DNA from: Tenebrio molitor
Taxonomy: Eukaryota > Arthropoda > Insecta > Coleoptera > Tenebrionidae
DNA length: 64,000 nucleotides
Direction: 5' to 3'
Assembly: GCF_963966145.1 (NCBI RefSeq)
Contig: NC_091046.1
Span: 47,554,001 to 47,618,000, forward strand
Position 1 is the stretch's first letter. Each line of letters opens with the position of its first letter. Positions 1-11,700 of this stretch are shown here, in pieces. The translations under genes and the position numbers were made by a program. A model generated the notes under the pieces. That model was not told where the DNA came from. It searched no databases and saw only the letters and a program-made list of their open reading frames with translations.

Positions 1-167
1 TCCTATCAAGAATACATTAGGAAACTATAAATACGCTCGGTTATGCTAATTCGGCCGAGGTATTTTACGATGGAATTTAAATTTTTACTCGGCCGGGCTC
101 TAAAACCCGACCCGAGTGCATCACACCGTTTTTTACGCCGGCGTAAACGTGTTTCTTATCGCGGACA

Positions 168-410
168 GAATTGGCCCCTAGGCCGAGCCCTGCGGGGACA
201 TCGGCCCACGAAACAACCGGTCGAGAACGGTTCCGCGCTGCTCCTAGACTCGAATTCGTCACCATTTTGGACAGACGACGTGACCTGCCAAAAAAACAAC
301 AAAACTGGACCAAACGGAGCTCTCTGAGGGACCCAACGACAAATATGTTTTACGACCAAGAGCGATGTCGAAGAGGTTCGGCGGCAGTACTGCAACAGGA
401 TGTTGCCAAG
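168..410 (-). repeat. Three consecutive RT-motif-like blocks
   Basis: On the minus strand three segments read as DVPAGLGLGANSV (about 168-207), GPSESSVWSSFVVF (about 286-336) and WQHPVAVLPPNLFDI (about 364-410). Each lines up loosely with the non-LTR reverse-transcriptase signature GVPQGSVLGPLLFxI. Spacing is roughly 75-120 bp, far shorter than expected for complete retrotransposons in tandem. Each match is weak and partial; the case rests on their co-occurrence and shared strand. Chance similarity is a real alternative. Confidence 0.3.
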
Positions 411-831
411 TACTGCGAACCGCATCCGACATATTTTTTTGAGCCGTTGCAGATTTACTTTGGCCGTTAATTGAATAATGTATGAAGATTGCCATGTTGG
501 TGCATTCGCTCAGAAATGACTTTTTCAAAATGTACTTAATTAGGATGACATCCACGCAGAATCAGACTCGTTCTCATCTCCTATATTTATTCATTTTATT
601 ACATTTTATATATTTTTTCCTGGTTATGGCGTAGCAGACGGCGCGGTTTTTATTCGCCGTTCTAAAAATACCAATCCGCCGCACATGGTCGTACCGGAGC
701 AGGTGCGGTACCTGATTTGTGTTTTACGGCCGCTGGTTGCAGCTCGCGAAATCCGAGCCGAAATCGCAGCGCCCAGTCCGACTCGATGGGACGCGGGTCC
801 GGGCGACGCGCGCCACCGCCGGAATAAATCA

Positions 832-848
832 CCGCCGCCGCCGCCACC
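832..848 (+). repeat. Short CCG trinucleotide run
   Basis: About five CCG/GCC units in the GC-rich stretch near 0.8 kb. It is a simple-sequence run with no sign of being part of a coding exon. Confidence 0.7.
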
Positions 849-1251
849 ATTATTCAGCAGTCCAGGACCGGTCCAATAAAATATGTAAAACTCCTGGACC
901 CGACTCCATGACAGTTCGCTGTCACGCAATGCACGTTCAATGGCAAAAACATCCATCTGCTATTTTCGTATTCGAGACTTTTATTCATTTGCGACACGTT
1001 TCGGTTTTTACCTTTATGAATCGCATGTTTCCGAGTTGCTTGACCTTATCGATGGACGCCCCTGTTTGATTACATTAACAGTCGACGGTCGCGATCGTCG
1101 TTTTTTCGGCGACCGCGAGCTGACGCGTCACGGGTGGCCGCAGAGCTAGTTGGCGGCGCCCCAAAAAATTTCCAAAGAATTTTTTGCCACCGAACGAGCA
1201 CCAAATGAATCCATCTACTTCCTCCTTCGGCCACCACAAACTGACTCGACA

Positions 1252-1411
1252 AATTATCGCAAACAGAAGAGGTCCTCTAGGAGAACCCTGCGCAAACCAA
1301 AGAACCCAATAGTACATTCTTGTTGGTAAGAAGTCAACTCAAAAAGTAACAAACCAACTTGCCAATCTATCGAAACAGAAGAGGTCTTCATGGAGAACCC
1401 TGCGGAGACCA
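1252..1411 (-). repeat. Tandem pair of RT-motif blocks
   Basis: Two blocks of about 46 bp, roughly 112 bp apart, share most of their bases. The first (1252-1300) reads FAQGSPRGPLLFAI on the minus strand; the second (1366-1411) reads SPQGSP*RPLLFR. Both match the palm signature GVPQGSPLGPLLFAI of non-LTR reverse transcriptases almost residue for residue, with one in-frame stop in the second. An AGTACATTCT word follows each block (near 1311 and 1460), so the unit extends beyond the motif. These are fossil fragments or a minisatellite built from one; no endonuclease domain or other RT motif is visible nearby. Confidence 0.6.
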
Positions 1412-2349
1412 AATAAATACATGTACAAAAAATACAACATCCTCTAGTACGGCCTAACAGTACATTCTAATTACTACGAAAACATTTAGATTTTTTTCCA
1501 GTCACGCAGCTAACCCTCATGCCAAAGACATCCACCATTATCCGCTTTTGGTCTTCAGCTGTTGCAGAAAAACTGCACTTTTCCACGTAAACTGGTGCAC
1601 GTATGGTACCAGCATGACAGTGCTGCAACCATCGCGACTAGAAAGCGTCGTCGATTAACCAACATGCAGCAATTACCCTTTTGAGCTTCGCATCGTCTAG
1701 TCGTGGTGTTGAAATATGGATAGCTTTTTTCCCGTTGTATGGTAATCGCCATGCAGGTCGTACTGTTGATAAGCCGGCAACAAAGAAAACGACGGACCAA
1801 TAGAAAGCGTCCAATACTATGCAAATTGTGGAGGTTAGTTCAGAAAAAGTTGCTTAGTCGGTGCATTTGCAAGTGCGTTTCGCTTTGATGCGACCGGAAT
1901 TATCCTTGGTGGTGTTCTTTTTTCGCTGTTGGACAGCGAAACACTTTTATTTGCTTCGGTTCAACAATTAGCATAACGATAAAAAAGTAGCTGGGTTGTT
2001 AAACCTGTTGGTTGGTCCATCGGGATCCTGACCACGTTGACTCGGCTTCATTAATGGGTGCACTTCCACACGTATATGGTTGTGGTACCGCGGCAATTAA
2101 TTTTATCAATATGCACACCTCTGACTGTCTCGAAATAAATTAATAAAGCCCCTTTTAAGGTGATAGCGACCCGAGCAGATGACAAATTGAGGCGGCCGCA
2201 AAAAGCGGGGATTAACTTGGCAACGTCCTTCTGCCGGTACTGCTCCGATGGCAATTTCTGCACTATCGACTTTATAGACAATAACGTGGACAGGCTGTAA
2301 AGCTCGACCTAAACCAGGCAATATTGTTGTCAGAATTAACATCTTTATT

Positions 2350-2387
2350 ACCGGTGGTACCGTATTGGGCATTAGGCTTAAGTTATA
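2350..2387 (+). repeat. RT-motif-like block (PQGT type)
   Basis: Reads TGGTVLGIRLKL, which lines up with PQGTVLGPLLF of the RT palm signature. The GGTACCGT word is the Gly-Thr-Val part. Only this short stretch is similar, so the assignment is tentative. Confidence 0.35.
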
Positions 2388-3048
2388 GTTATTGGATGCG
2401 CGCAACGTGGAAATTGGATATCATTTTGATCGGTTTGGAAAAAAACAGAAAAATCCGAGTGGTGGATACGCTTACAGCCGGCCGTAAAATCCATCAGTCA
2501 ACAACCATTTGCATTCTGATTGGTTTTAATGATAGTGTAGTTGAGGCGACCGGTCGTAAACACATACAAAGTAACTTAACGTACGTGTCATTACCGGCTG
2601 ATTAACATATTTTTAGTTTGATGGTCGCTCGTCACATTCCCGGGGTGTCAGAGTTCATCGCGATAAAAATAGGCCCGATCGGTGCGTTCTGAGGGACACA
2701 AGAGAGGCCCCGCTTGAGACCCGTGCGTCACTCCAAAAATTAAAATTCAGAGCAATTAACGTCGATCGCTTTTCTAAACTCACTTAACCGTTTTATTACA
2801 GCGAACATTAACATAAACACCAAATTAAAATTTAAGATCACCTTCTCTGAATCGTATTGAATTTTTTATCACTTCCCGGAACGGTTCAGCTTTCACGAAA
2901 AACTCCCAATTCACACAGTTGAGAATTCATCGGAACTCATGGATTGCAGATTATACAGTGGAACAATCGAAATTAAAATTAATGATCGGTACTCGGAACT
3001 GATCCTTCCAGGAGACTTCCAGCTGGTGTGATGGATCGAGCGACGAAC

Positions 3049-3088
3049 GTTGTTGGTACCTCCGATCCGGTACTATTGCAACTATCGC
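3049..3088 (+). repeat. RT-motif-like block (PQGT type)
   Basis: Reads VVGTSDPVLLQLSL and lines up with PQGTVLGPLLFLxx. It again contains GGTACC. No other retrotransposon sequence is seen around it. Confidence 0.35.
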
Positions 3089-3899
3089 TGGTACGAAGAT
3101 AGCAATAATTATGGAAATTTATTGTGCACGGGTGGGTATAATTACGCCATTATCTTTTAATTAAAAGTTATTTGTTGCAATGTGTTTAATGTAAAGCAGC
3201 TTCGCATTTATACGTGGTACGACATGTCCAAAGATCAAGATCGAAAATGATACAATGTTAAGGTCGCTTTTTATGAACCGCACCCACCTCGATTACGAAT
3301 GCACGTCGAATGCAGCCGATGCAGATCTGGGATAGCGTACTTTTTCGGAAATTAATTTCGACGGAAAAAATTAGTACCCTAATTAAAAAATTGCAGGACA
3401 AGAGGTTGTTAATGGGGACCACCCAGTCTAATGATACAGACGGCTCCTACAAATTAACATTTAATAACAGGTTGCGTTACAATTTTTAATATCTCGGAAG
3501 ATGTTGGTAGTACCGCGAGGGTTGTGGTTTCAGAACAACCCGACTCTAATTTACGACTAGATTCCTATCGGGATTATTTAATTTGGAATTTTACTAATTT
3601 TTATTGTGGCTGCTCGAAATGAACACGGTCATTACCTCCACGATAAATTTCGACTTTTATTAGGGGAAGGGGGAAGAACGCACTAATTGACTACCTTTGC
3701 TCGCTTTTTAAACTACAAACCTAAAATTTATTGCCTTCTTTATTGGGTATTATACTAATTACCACGCACGTCTGAGCTTCTAACTCGACTATGAATCGAA
3801 ATGAAGTACCGTAATTACGAAAAAAACATTCGACTGCACCGGACGATGCAGTGCCCCAAATCGACCAATAAAATCGGTAATTTATTCCGCGTTTTAATT

Positions 3900-3962
3900 C
3901 GGAGCGGTGTCCCGCACGTATCAACTCTGGCCCCCATTCTATCCCTGTATTGTTTCCAGACG
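3900..3962 (+). repeat. RT palm motif fragment
   Basis: Lies inside an open frame (3801-4190) and reads RSGVPHVSTLAPILSLYCF, a clear match to SGVPQGSTLGPILFLLY of non-LTR reverse transcriptases. The match covers about 20 residues. Neither the upstream fingers motifs nor the downstream FADD box is recognisable in this frame. I read it as a fossil fragment rather than a gene. Confidence 0.6.
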
Positions 3963-4191
3963 GAAAAAATCGCAAGAGCTTGTCAAGTTGCTGGAAACCA
4001 ACCAGTCGACTGCTCGACACTTTCATTATCACCACGTATACAACTAACAATTGTTTTTTATGGTAATAAATCTCGGTTAAAGGTCACTCGTTCAATATTT
4101 AGTTTATTACTAAACAGAAATTGTTACACATTTTACGAGTTTTTATTAGGTTACTGTTCGTCTTTTGCGCTGTTGGGTTCATCGGTGTAGC

Positions 4192-4245
4192 GGTGCGCCT
4201 CAGGGCTCCGCTCGCCGCCCTCTTCTGTTCCAAAATTTGTGCAAA
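4192..4245 (+). repeat. RT palm motif fragment
   Basis: Reads GAPQGSARRPLLFQNLC, close to GVPQGSVLGPLLFxLY. It lies 290 bp downstream of the 3.90 kb fragment on the same strand but in a different context, so the two look like separate units and not one element. Confidence 0.6.
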
Positions 4246-4999
4246 ACGCGACTGCGTCCTGGCAGCGGTCGTAACTCTGTGCGTTATTGCTCTGTGGGCA
4301 CTGGAATTATGCCGGGTATGAAATTGTTTAAATGGGTGTATTAAACAAATGTGTTTTGTGTAGGACGTCCGCATGAAAATTTATGTGCAAAACATTTTTA
4401 TTGTCGACATACGATGTGATAATTGCACAGTCGAGTCTTATGCAAATTAAATGAACTACTTTGCTTTAGCATACACAACAGCATCACTTATGTAAATGGC
4501 GGGAGCGATCTGCACGGTGCCTCGGGTTAGGCAGAAATTTTCCGTCGTGTCCGAGAAATTTTCTTTGTTGTGAAGTGTGAAGGGAAATCGCGCCGTTTCT
4601 GTCACGACTTTGCTGTTGAAATGTCCGTTTGTTCTTGGCCAGTGAGACTTTTATGTCGTACAATTATGAAAGGAGATTATAAAATAATTAAATGTTGCTT
4701 TGACTGGAAATTATCACACAATAACTCGATTAATTTATAACTGACATTGATATTTTTGCTAAACCCACATACCTATAATCATTCAATTGCTTTTATTGCG
4801 CGACCGCATTTACATAACAAACGTCAAATCAAAATTTTTGACGCCCTCGTCACACCGGAGCCGCCACTTTTTTACACGTAATCCACCAACAAAGGATTTG
4901 ACACCAAGAAGGACGAAAGAAATTTACATCCACCGATGGCACAACACGAGGAAAAGGAGAGGTCCCTCTGGTGGCGAATGAGGCTCTGGATTCAGTGCA

Positions 5000-5655
5000 T
5001 GAAATTGTTTAAAAGTAATAAAAAAAACAATGGAGTTGAGGGGAAAAATATGATAAGAAGATTGTAAAAGAAAAATAGAAAAAGTTATGTTAAGAGAAAA
5101 AAAAAGGATTCAAGATTCAGAATGTTTGGAAGATGGAATCAGGAGGAAGAATGAATAATAAGAAAAAAGAAGCGAAAAAATTACAGCAGGTGTTGGTCTG
5201 CATTCACAAAAGTAAGAAAAAAAAAAGAGAACAGCAGAGGAAGACAAAGGAAAAAATTGAAAGATCTATTGATGGACAGGAACATTAAGAATACAAAAGA
5301 GAATAGTGTAAAGAAATATAGCAAAAAAGAAATAAATTTACGAAAGAAAAGATAAAAGTGGCATTAAAAGGTAATATCAGAAAAGCAAGAGAAGCAATCC
5401 AAGGAAAAAGCCCAACAAAAAGAATAAAAGAGGATTATACAGGGAGGAAGATAAATAAGGTGAAAGAAAACATATAGGAAATCAAAACTAATAATGAAAA
5501 AAAAAATCACAGATGAAAAATCTAGAAAAAAATTAAACAAGAAAGACAGTAAATTTCCCAAAATTATGTTATGAGAGAAGAAAATAAACATGACGAAAAT
5601 GGGTGAAAAATGGAGTAAAAAGAAAATTGGGAATAAAAAGAAAATTGTTTAAAAG
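5000..5655 (+). repeat. Purine-biased tract
   Basis: The plus strand is overwhelmingly A and G for about 650 bp, with scattered T and very little C. There is no period or simple repeat unit. Similar tracts occur near 22.33-22.64, 55.68-56.69, 59.90-60.13 and 60.45-60.96 kb. The minus-strand open frame here (Phe/Ile/Leu/Ser rich) is a composition artefact. Possible origins are transposon interior sequence or a degenerate polypurine array. Confidence 0.6.
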
Positions 5656-5835
5656 TACAGTCGCGGACAGAAAAAAATAGGGCAAGTCTTATTCAGAAAT
5701 TTAGCTAAAATTGAGTTGAGTAAACTGGGCTTACTATAATAAATAAATAAATATTTTAATAGTAATCATAGAAATAGTAAACAGACTTACATTAGCGAAA
5801 AAACATTGTCCTACTTTTTTCTGTCCGCGACTGTA
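5656..5835. mobile_element. 180-bp MITE with CAGTCGCGGACAG ends, TA-flanked
   Basis: A perfect 19-bp terminal inverted repeat (CAGTCGCGGACAGAAAAAA at 5658-5676; its complement at 5815-5833) extends imperfectly to about 30 bp and is flanked by TA on both sides. TA target duplication and CAG-start ends fit a non-autonomous Tc1/mariner-type element. The interior is AT-rich and non-coding. The near-perfect ends suggest fairly recent insertion relative to the other elements here. Confidence 0.85.
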
Positions 5836-5934
5836 TGTACTTAAAAAAGTGTGAAAGGTAAACGCAAGGTAATAAAGATAAAAAGATGAATTTATCGTAA
5901 GATAGACAGAAAAAAAATATATGAAAAGACACAT

Positions 5935-6124
5935 ATCGGGCGTTGATTAAAACTTCTCCTCAAAGTTGATTGTGAACGCACCACGGATTGAGGATCACGG
6001 ATCAGATGTTAAAAAATCTGATCTCGCTTTTTGTGTTATTTGTGTTTTTACTGTGGACACTGACGGGTGCGTTCACAATCGACTCGTCAACGCCAACTTT
6101 GAGGAGAAATAAATGAACACCCGA
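5935..6124. mobile_element. Foldback element, copy 1
   Basis: About 190 bp, almost entirely an inverted repeat. The left arm begins TCGGGCGTTGATT and contains a segment ATTGTGAACGCACCA; the right arm is its complement and ends with AACACCCGA. CATA flanks both ends and may be the target duplication. A second copy of the same family is at 60174-60369. The interior is non-coding, so any movement depends on a transposase in trans. Confidence 0.85.
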
Positions 6125-7358
6125 CATACTATGAGCTCAAAAAAAATAAATACTTGGAGGAATTTAAAAAATTGTAAAACATGTGAATTAGTAAAGAAAA
6201 TAAAGCAAGTATTTTGCATTTCATCGATTGATTTACTTTTATTTTTGACATGGCAGTAATTTTCCTTGGTTCAAAAAAAATATAATGTTTTTGTTGTCCC
6301 TTTCACCGTTTGAAACGTTCAGAAATGAGCAAACGCGCCTCCTGGCGTCCGATTCCGCCGTTTTATCCGCTCGCGACTTCTCCGCCGCCCCCGGTACACC
6401 GCAATCGTGTTGGGCAGGCGCGCGCGGCGGGCGTCCTCCGCCGCCATGTTAGCGTCGCCGGCGCCATGCGTCGGCGAGCACGTGTTCGCCGTCGGCGTGT
6501 CGCTGATCTGGTGCGCCCCCCGGCGGGAAAGCTCCGAAGTTGCGGCGCGCTCTGAAAATGCAACCGCCGCCGAAAAAAAGCCGAAACAGAAGCGGTCGCG
6601 CTGAAATTATAATAACCTCATTAGCATTAGTGACAAGTTGATTTATTCGACGGCAATACTTTTGCACCGCAAGGACAATGTAGGCCGCAATCCGGCGGGG
6701 AACACGGACTGGACTAACTATTTACTGTTCAACAACACGTAATGTATTACATATTTCAGTTGGCGATTTAGGTACAAGGTGATCGCTGCAGATCTAGGTC
6801 CAATCGATTTGGCTTGGAGCGCCGACGGAAACGCTCTAATTGGCGGATATTAATCGCCGATTCCTTATATTCTGAATAATTAAGCTGGAGCTTGGGTAAT
6901 TGGCGCTAATGCAGCCAACAATAAAAATTTATTAACCGTTTCCACTGGGCGCTGCCGAACAAATTACATAAACTCTTTGACGTAAGTCATTTACGCCCAA
7001 AACGGCGAAAATGGAAGTCCAACCCGACCATTTTTCTCTTTCACCTTCGTGTCCTGTTCGTTTCGTTTGGCGGCGACGGTTACGAACTTTGCCGTCTTTG
7101 GAACGTGAACGGTGAATGGGAAAAACGTGAATGTTACATTAAACTTTTATGTCAACTTTTGAAACATACTTGAACTTTCAGTATTAGCAAATAACTATCA
7201 TTTTCAGCACGGTAATTTACTAGTTCATTTACGAGATAATTTCTACCTGTTGGAACGACCTTCGCAACTCTACTTTTGAAATTCCCGCCGCACACTCTAC
7301 AGCTCCATCTCGTAGCCTTCAATCTCATTTTATTCACATCATTTCTTGACCCGATTTG

Positions 7359-7397
7359 GTTCCCACTGAATCTGCATGGTCCCACTTGGTCTTCGAC
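7359..7397 (+). repeat. RT-motif-like block
   Basis: Reads VPTESAWSHLVFD, aligning without gaps to VPQGSVLGPLLFD of the RT palm signature (six or seven matching positions plus conservative changes). No wider retrotransposon context is visible. Confidence 0.4.
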
Positions 7398-8273
7398 CCC
7401 GGATTCAAGAAGCATTTCTATTGAACTTTGCTGTTTGACATTTAAAGAATCAATTATTTCACCAGCTTCATAAAAATTTTAATTTCCAACTGATGCGATT
7501 TTTATGTAAATGACTAGTTGCAATAAATCACGAGTGTGATCACACCGCTTTTTTGTTGGTCGATCTCACGGGTCCCGACGAATTCGATGGAGCTCAGGCG
7601 CGGTCGTCCAGACGGCTGTCACGAAAGCTCACCTCTCCACTTTCGTAATTGATCGGAGTGTCATCGGGGTGAGCAACAAACTCCATTAGCTCCGCAAGTT
7701 CGTGCCGTCGAGCGAATAATTTCCTAATCTATTAAGAGTCTTCAACAATCTCTCGACGTAATCGTCGGAAAGGCGAAACTAGCACTTTGTGGTATAAAAT
7801 TGCATCTTGGGGCCGGACCGGCCCGACTAATAACTCATCTCCCATTTTATAATGGTAGCACATACGTCCCGCAACGTACTCATCTACATTTCATGAGAAA
7901 ATATCCGCCCGAGTTGGAGTTTTTAACGGCCGGCAAAAAACAGACGGCGCAACACGTGCAGGAAATGAACAATTTCAATTTATACGCACAGTAGGAGAAA
8001 AAACTGGAAATGTATCATCATGTAAATTGTCGCCGGAGAGCCACCTAGACCAGACCTGAGTCCAATCGAAAGCATTTGGTGCGAAATTACAACTCCGGTC
8101 ACGGCTCGGTCTATATTTAATGATGACGTGCGTCGCCCACTTTCTTCATACCAGAATGGGATGATACCCATTGTTGGGATACGCAACGTGTAATTTGATG
8201 GGACCTAGAAACGGGGAAAGTTGCGTCGGAGAAAACGACACCGACACGAGTGGAAGCTCCCAACGCTTCCCAG

Positions 8274-8350
8274 AAAATTTTGACCGATTCTGGGGTCCCG
8301 CAAGGTGCGATCTGGGTCCCGCTCTTGTGCTACAATCACGTATATTTTTC
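8274..8350 (+). repeat. RT palm motif fragment
   Basis: Reads ILTDSGVPQGAIWVPLLCY, a strong match to SGVPQGAILGPLLFLLY. Homology covers about 20-25 residues and then fades; no FADD box follows within the next 80 codons. Codons differ from those of the other fragments in the window, so this is not a recent copy of them. Confidence 0.65.
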
Positions 8351-9102
8351 TTTGTCTCGATGCAGACGGTAACAAGAGCGGTCCCAATTGGACTCTCCGC
8401 GGTCCACCGATCCCCGAACGGTCTGATTATTAATTAAACCTTATCGCAGCGTCCGCAATGGTAGAAAGGAATAAATTAATTATCCAATTTTGTGGAAGAA
8501 ATCCGCCGCAAATGTATTCTAATGGGGTGCCTCCGCTGTTTCTCTAATTCAATTAAAATTATAATACAATTAATAGGAGACCACACACGAGCCTTATATG
8601 GTAGTTGTATCGTGATTTCCAACAATAGCCGCGTTGTTGCCTTTAATTAGGAACTACCACATGAACACGTGACGTCCAATTATTAAACGTCAAGATAAGG
8701 GAAAGGTACACTCTCAGGCAGGAATCTCGATTGATCGACAGGGGTGCCCCATTTTTTTCTCTCCTCTTTTCAATTCGGTTTATCTGTTAATAAAACAACG
8801 TCACAGCTCTCTTCTATTCTGTTCGACACCGCTATTGTACGGTCTACTAAACACGGACGATAAGATACCGAAGACTTGTTTTCGCTGACACGAATTTAAT
8901 TTGGTGGCTTATAACAGGCCACGAAAGCGCTCTTGATCTGATTACGATTTTAATAAATTAGCGCTATCTGACAAATCTTAAGTCTTATTTAAGAGAGACG
9001 TTGAGAAAGAGGGCGGGCGAGTGGAACACGAGACTGGAGGCAACTCTTAATGTGGTCCGGAAATTTTCAAAAAATTGTCAAAAATAATACCTGACAATTA
9101 TA

Positions 9103-9247
9103 AAATGCATTCACGTTGTTTTGGCATAATGGGAGGCCATGGAAAGCTGTCTGTTATGCTTTTCTAAGTTTGAGGTTATAAAGAGCGTCAGTGTCTAGTG
9201 CATTGTTGTCAGTTTTACTGGTTTGCAATAGAAGAATACTCAGACAT
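9103..9247 (+). mobile_element. Solo left end of the 16.2-kb long-TIR family
   Basis: About 145 bp matching the left part of the element at 16201-17244, starting GCATTCACG-TTTTGGCATAA and ending near the shared words TTGCAATAGAA-AATACTCA. It lacks about 30 bp present in the other copy and has no right end, so it is a truncated or deleted copy. Confidence 0.75.
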
Positions 9248-10225
9248 GGCGGGAAATTCAATTCTTGCTTTCTTTTGATTTTATCGACTAAGCTGAATTT
9301 TTTGCTTTTTTTATTTTCACTCTCAGAGAGTTCATTCATCCTTGTCAAAATATGTTTTCGCAAGACATTTTTTTATGTAGTTGCGTCTAAGAACTGCAAA
9401 TTATCCCCTTTTCCTTTTTTTATAGTTTTGTGACATCTAGAGGTGTTGACATTTGTGTTTATGTAAACAGCCGAAACATGTGCAAATTCACTTTCTAATT
9501 TTTGTATCTGTAACGAACTCGTGTAAAATTGTAAACAACAAAATTTGAACGAAAATCTTTCAAATTTGGATTTGGAAGGTATCGAATCCATTTGTCACGT
9601 TCGAAAAGGTCTCCGACAAGATGTAACGCAATTTTTGTGTGGATAATTTTTGTGCGTATTTGTGCAAGATGGTCCGCGTGTGCTAGAACCCACACGACCG
9701 AGGTGACCCACTTAGCCCTCCTTGTGATGTCGCTACCGGCCACACCAACACTCTCCGGACCGGACACCTCGTCTAGAAAGTGTCGTGAAATGTGCTCAAT
9801 CAAGAAATTTGCGTAGAAGTCGTTACGTAAGCCAGTTTTAGCGCAATACCTGCACCATGTGCACACTGTAATTCCATTCACAACGAGTAATGGTAGTATT
9901 CCGAACGTAGAAAGCGGATAATAGTAAAATAGTAGGTCATTTTTATCACGATCCGCTGTTACAAAACAGGTTTACTTCTTACACTCTCTACAACAGTGAA
10001 ATTCGTCGCATGCATAAATAAAACATTCGAAGAAAAAACGCATTTCATTTACGCACTCGGTCCAAATTCCCTTCGGCGCGGCTGCACCGGTTCTTCCGAG
10101 GACACCCGGTATAAATTTAAATGCCGATGACCACAAATGAGAGATTTGGGATTATTAAAACAGAGATGGTGGAGTGATTAAAAAAATAATAGTACAAATG
10201 GCTCAAAACGCACAAAGAGTTAAAT
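9248..10225. other. No gene seen
   Basis: AT-rich to mixed sequence without a recognisable exon, RNA gene or intact repeat. A weak RT-like string (ATPTLSGPDTSS) occurs near 9.74 kb on the plus strand. Confidence 0.6.
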
Positions 10226-11060
10226 TTGAGGAAATTTCAAAACAAATTTGACAAAAAAAAATTAAATATAAAATTTCAAACAGCTACCTCAATAAAAGAC
10301 AACAAAAACAACATACATTGGACAAACGTTGAGGTAGTGAATCCCATAAAGAGAAATCCTGACGTATTTACAAATGTTGGTAATAAAACATACTTGGAAA
10401 ACCTCTGGGAGCCATAAAATACTCAATTTTTGGATTAAAAAATTTAGTGAACACATTATCATGTTCTAAATCACTTAAATGGATTTATAACAATATACAT
10501 CATTTCCGGTTTTTTGGTTCAGGGACTAAGGAATTTAAAACCAATAGATTCTGATACAAAAAAAAATCCGTCGAAATATGGATCAATTCCTTACTTACCG
10601 ACTATCTACATGTCATAATGATTTATAATCGTTGTTTAAAAAACAAGATAATCAATGAAGAACAAAAAGGTTATACCAAGAGTTCCTTTGGTTGCAAAGA
10701 ACCACTTATTGACTGCCACGTTCGTGGCTTATTAAAATTTTACAAATTAATCAAATTCATCCGACATTAAAAGTACATATTTTTAAAACATAAATTGAAA
10801 TCGTGGCAAATTGTCTTCAGTCAAATTGAAAATTAATTTCAGATCTAAATCCAATTAAAAGATAGATTTTTCAAGGTCTCTTTAAGCCTATTATTTTTTT
10901 GTTTAGCTGTTAATCAATTATCAAATATAGTTTCTTAATAGTTCTGATTGTGGATTTAACATGAAAATTAAGTGGAAGTCGAGTTATCACATTTATTATA
11001 CTAGTACATGTATGGGTAATAAAATACTAATAAGAGTAATAGTATGCTTCCGCCAAAAAT
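10226..11060 (+). mobile_element. Non-LTR retrotransposon RT relic, R2/R4 type
   Basis: Three collinear RT motifs can be read on the plus strand, with stops and frameshifts between them. Near 10553-10611: DTKKNPSKYGSIPYLPTIYM, like the D..P..YRPITCLPTIYK block. Near 10640-10720: NEEQKGYTKSSFGCKEPLID, like the QKG...GCKEQL block. Near 10865-10935: SLSLLFFCLAVNQLSNIV, like QGDSLSPLLFCLAINPLSNIL. A degenerate HLxYMDD-like stretch follows near 10990-11030. The QGDxLSP form is typical of restriction-like-endonuclease lineages (R2/R4/Dong) and differs from the GVPQG form elsewhere in this window. The 5' part includes an open frame (10226-10417) ending YLENLWEP. It is a dead copy. Confidence 0.8.
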
Positions 11061-11700
11061 CAATTTACCTTTCTGGTAAAATTGACCGAACATTATTTTT
11101 CTATTAATTGTAGGAATTAGTTTTGAAATTGAAATGTAAAACTCTATCGATAACTCTTGGTATTGAATATGTCACGCCATATGTCACAGAAAATAGTCAT
11201 CAAGAATAATTAACCATACAGAAGGCAAAAGACACTTAGAAAAGTAATTTTATAGTAGAACGATAGAACGAAATGTTTAATTAAGACTTTTGTAAGTAAT
11301 GTAATGAAGGCTGCGAGTACTTATGCTGTTCAGTTATTAATTTATTCATTTGCAATTATTAAATGAACCAAAACGGAAGTTCAGAATATTACCCTTGAAA
11401 TGAGAACATGGGAACAAATTTAATTAACATCATTTTAAATTAACTAGAAAACTGGTGGTCGACGATTTGCAAACTCACAAATTTTGCTTGATGCAATTTA
11501 AAAACCTACTTTTTAAAAAACATAAATGAAAGTATATTACACAAGTCACTTATCAGAGCAGATAATAATTAATTATACTGTTCTAAATTTTAAAGATGAA
11601 GTAGTACCACCACCAATACAAAATCCAGCAAATGATGTCATCGAAAAAATTGCACAACTAAAAGGAAAATTGTTACACAGTAGGTAATTCACTGAATTGA
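11061..11700 (+). mobile_element. Possible 3' continuation of the R2/R4-type relic
   Basis: AT-rich sequence downstream of the RT relic. One protein-like open stretch near 11586-11690 reads FKDEVVPPPIQNPANDVIEK and ends with a stop. It could be the C-terminal part of the same element, but I cannot recognise the domain. Assignment is by position only. Confidence 0.3.

Larger units (their letters stand above)
1..4400. other. GC-richer non-coding block with RT-like motif blocks
   Basis: Mostly single-copy, moderately GC-rich DNA with no exon I recognise. Open frames here are short and lack splice or codon-bias support. The block carries several short segments that translate like the reverse-transcriptase signature GVPQGxxLGPLLF (listed separately) and five GGTACC words. 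TTAATTA-like words are common, as in insect intergenic or intronic regulatory DNA, but no binding-site cluster can be proven by eye. Confidence 0.55.
6125..9100. other. GC-richer non-coding block
   Basis: No exon or RNA gene recognised. It contains RT-like blocks at 6658-6700 (FAPQGQCRPQSG), 7359-7397 and 8274-8350. The overlapping open frames at 6.31-6.67 kb lie in a GC-rich stretch and have no supporting features. Confidence 0.5.

Noticed and set aside
5364..5591. Phe/Ile/Leu-rich minus frame as a membrane protein
   Set aside because: It is the complement of an A/G-rich tract, which produces TTT/TTC/ATT codons by composition alone; the same holds for 55882-56097.
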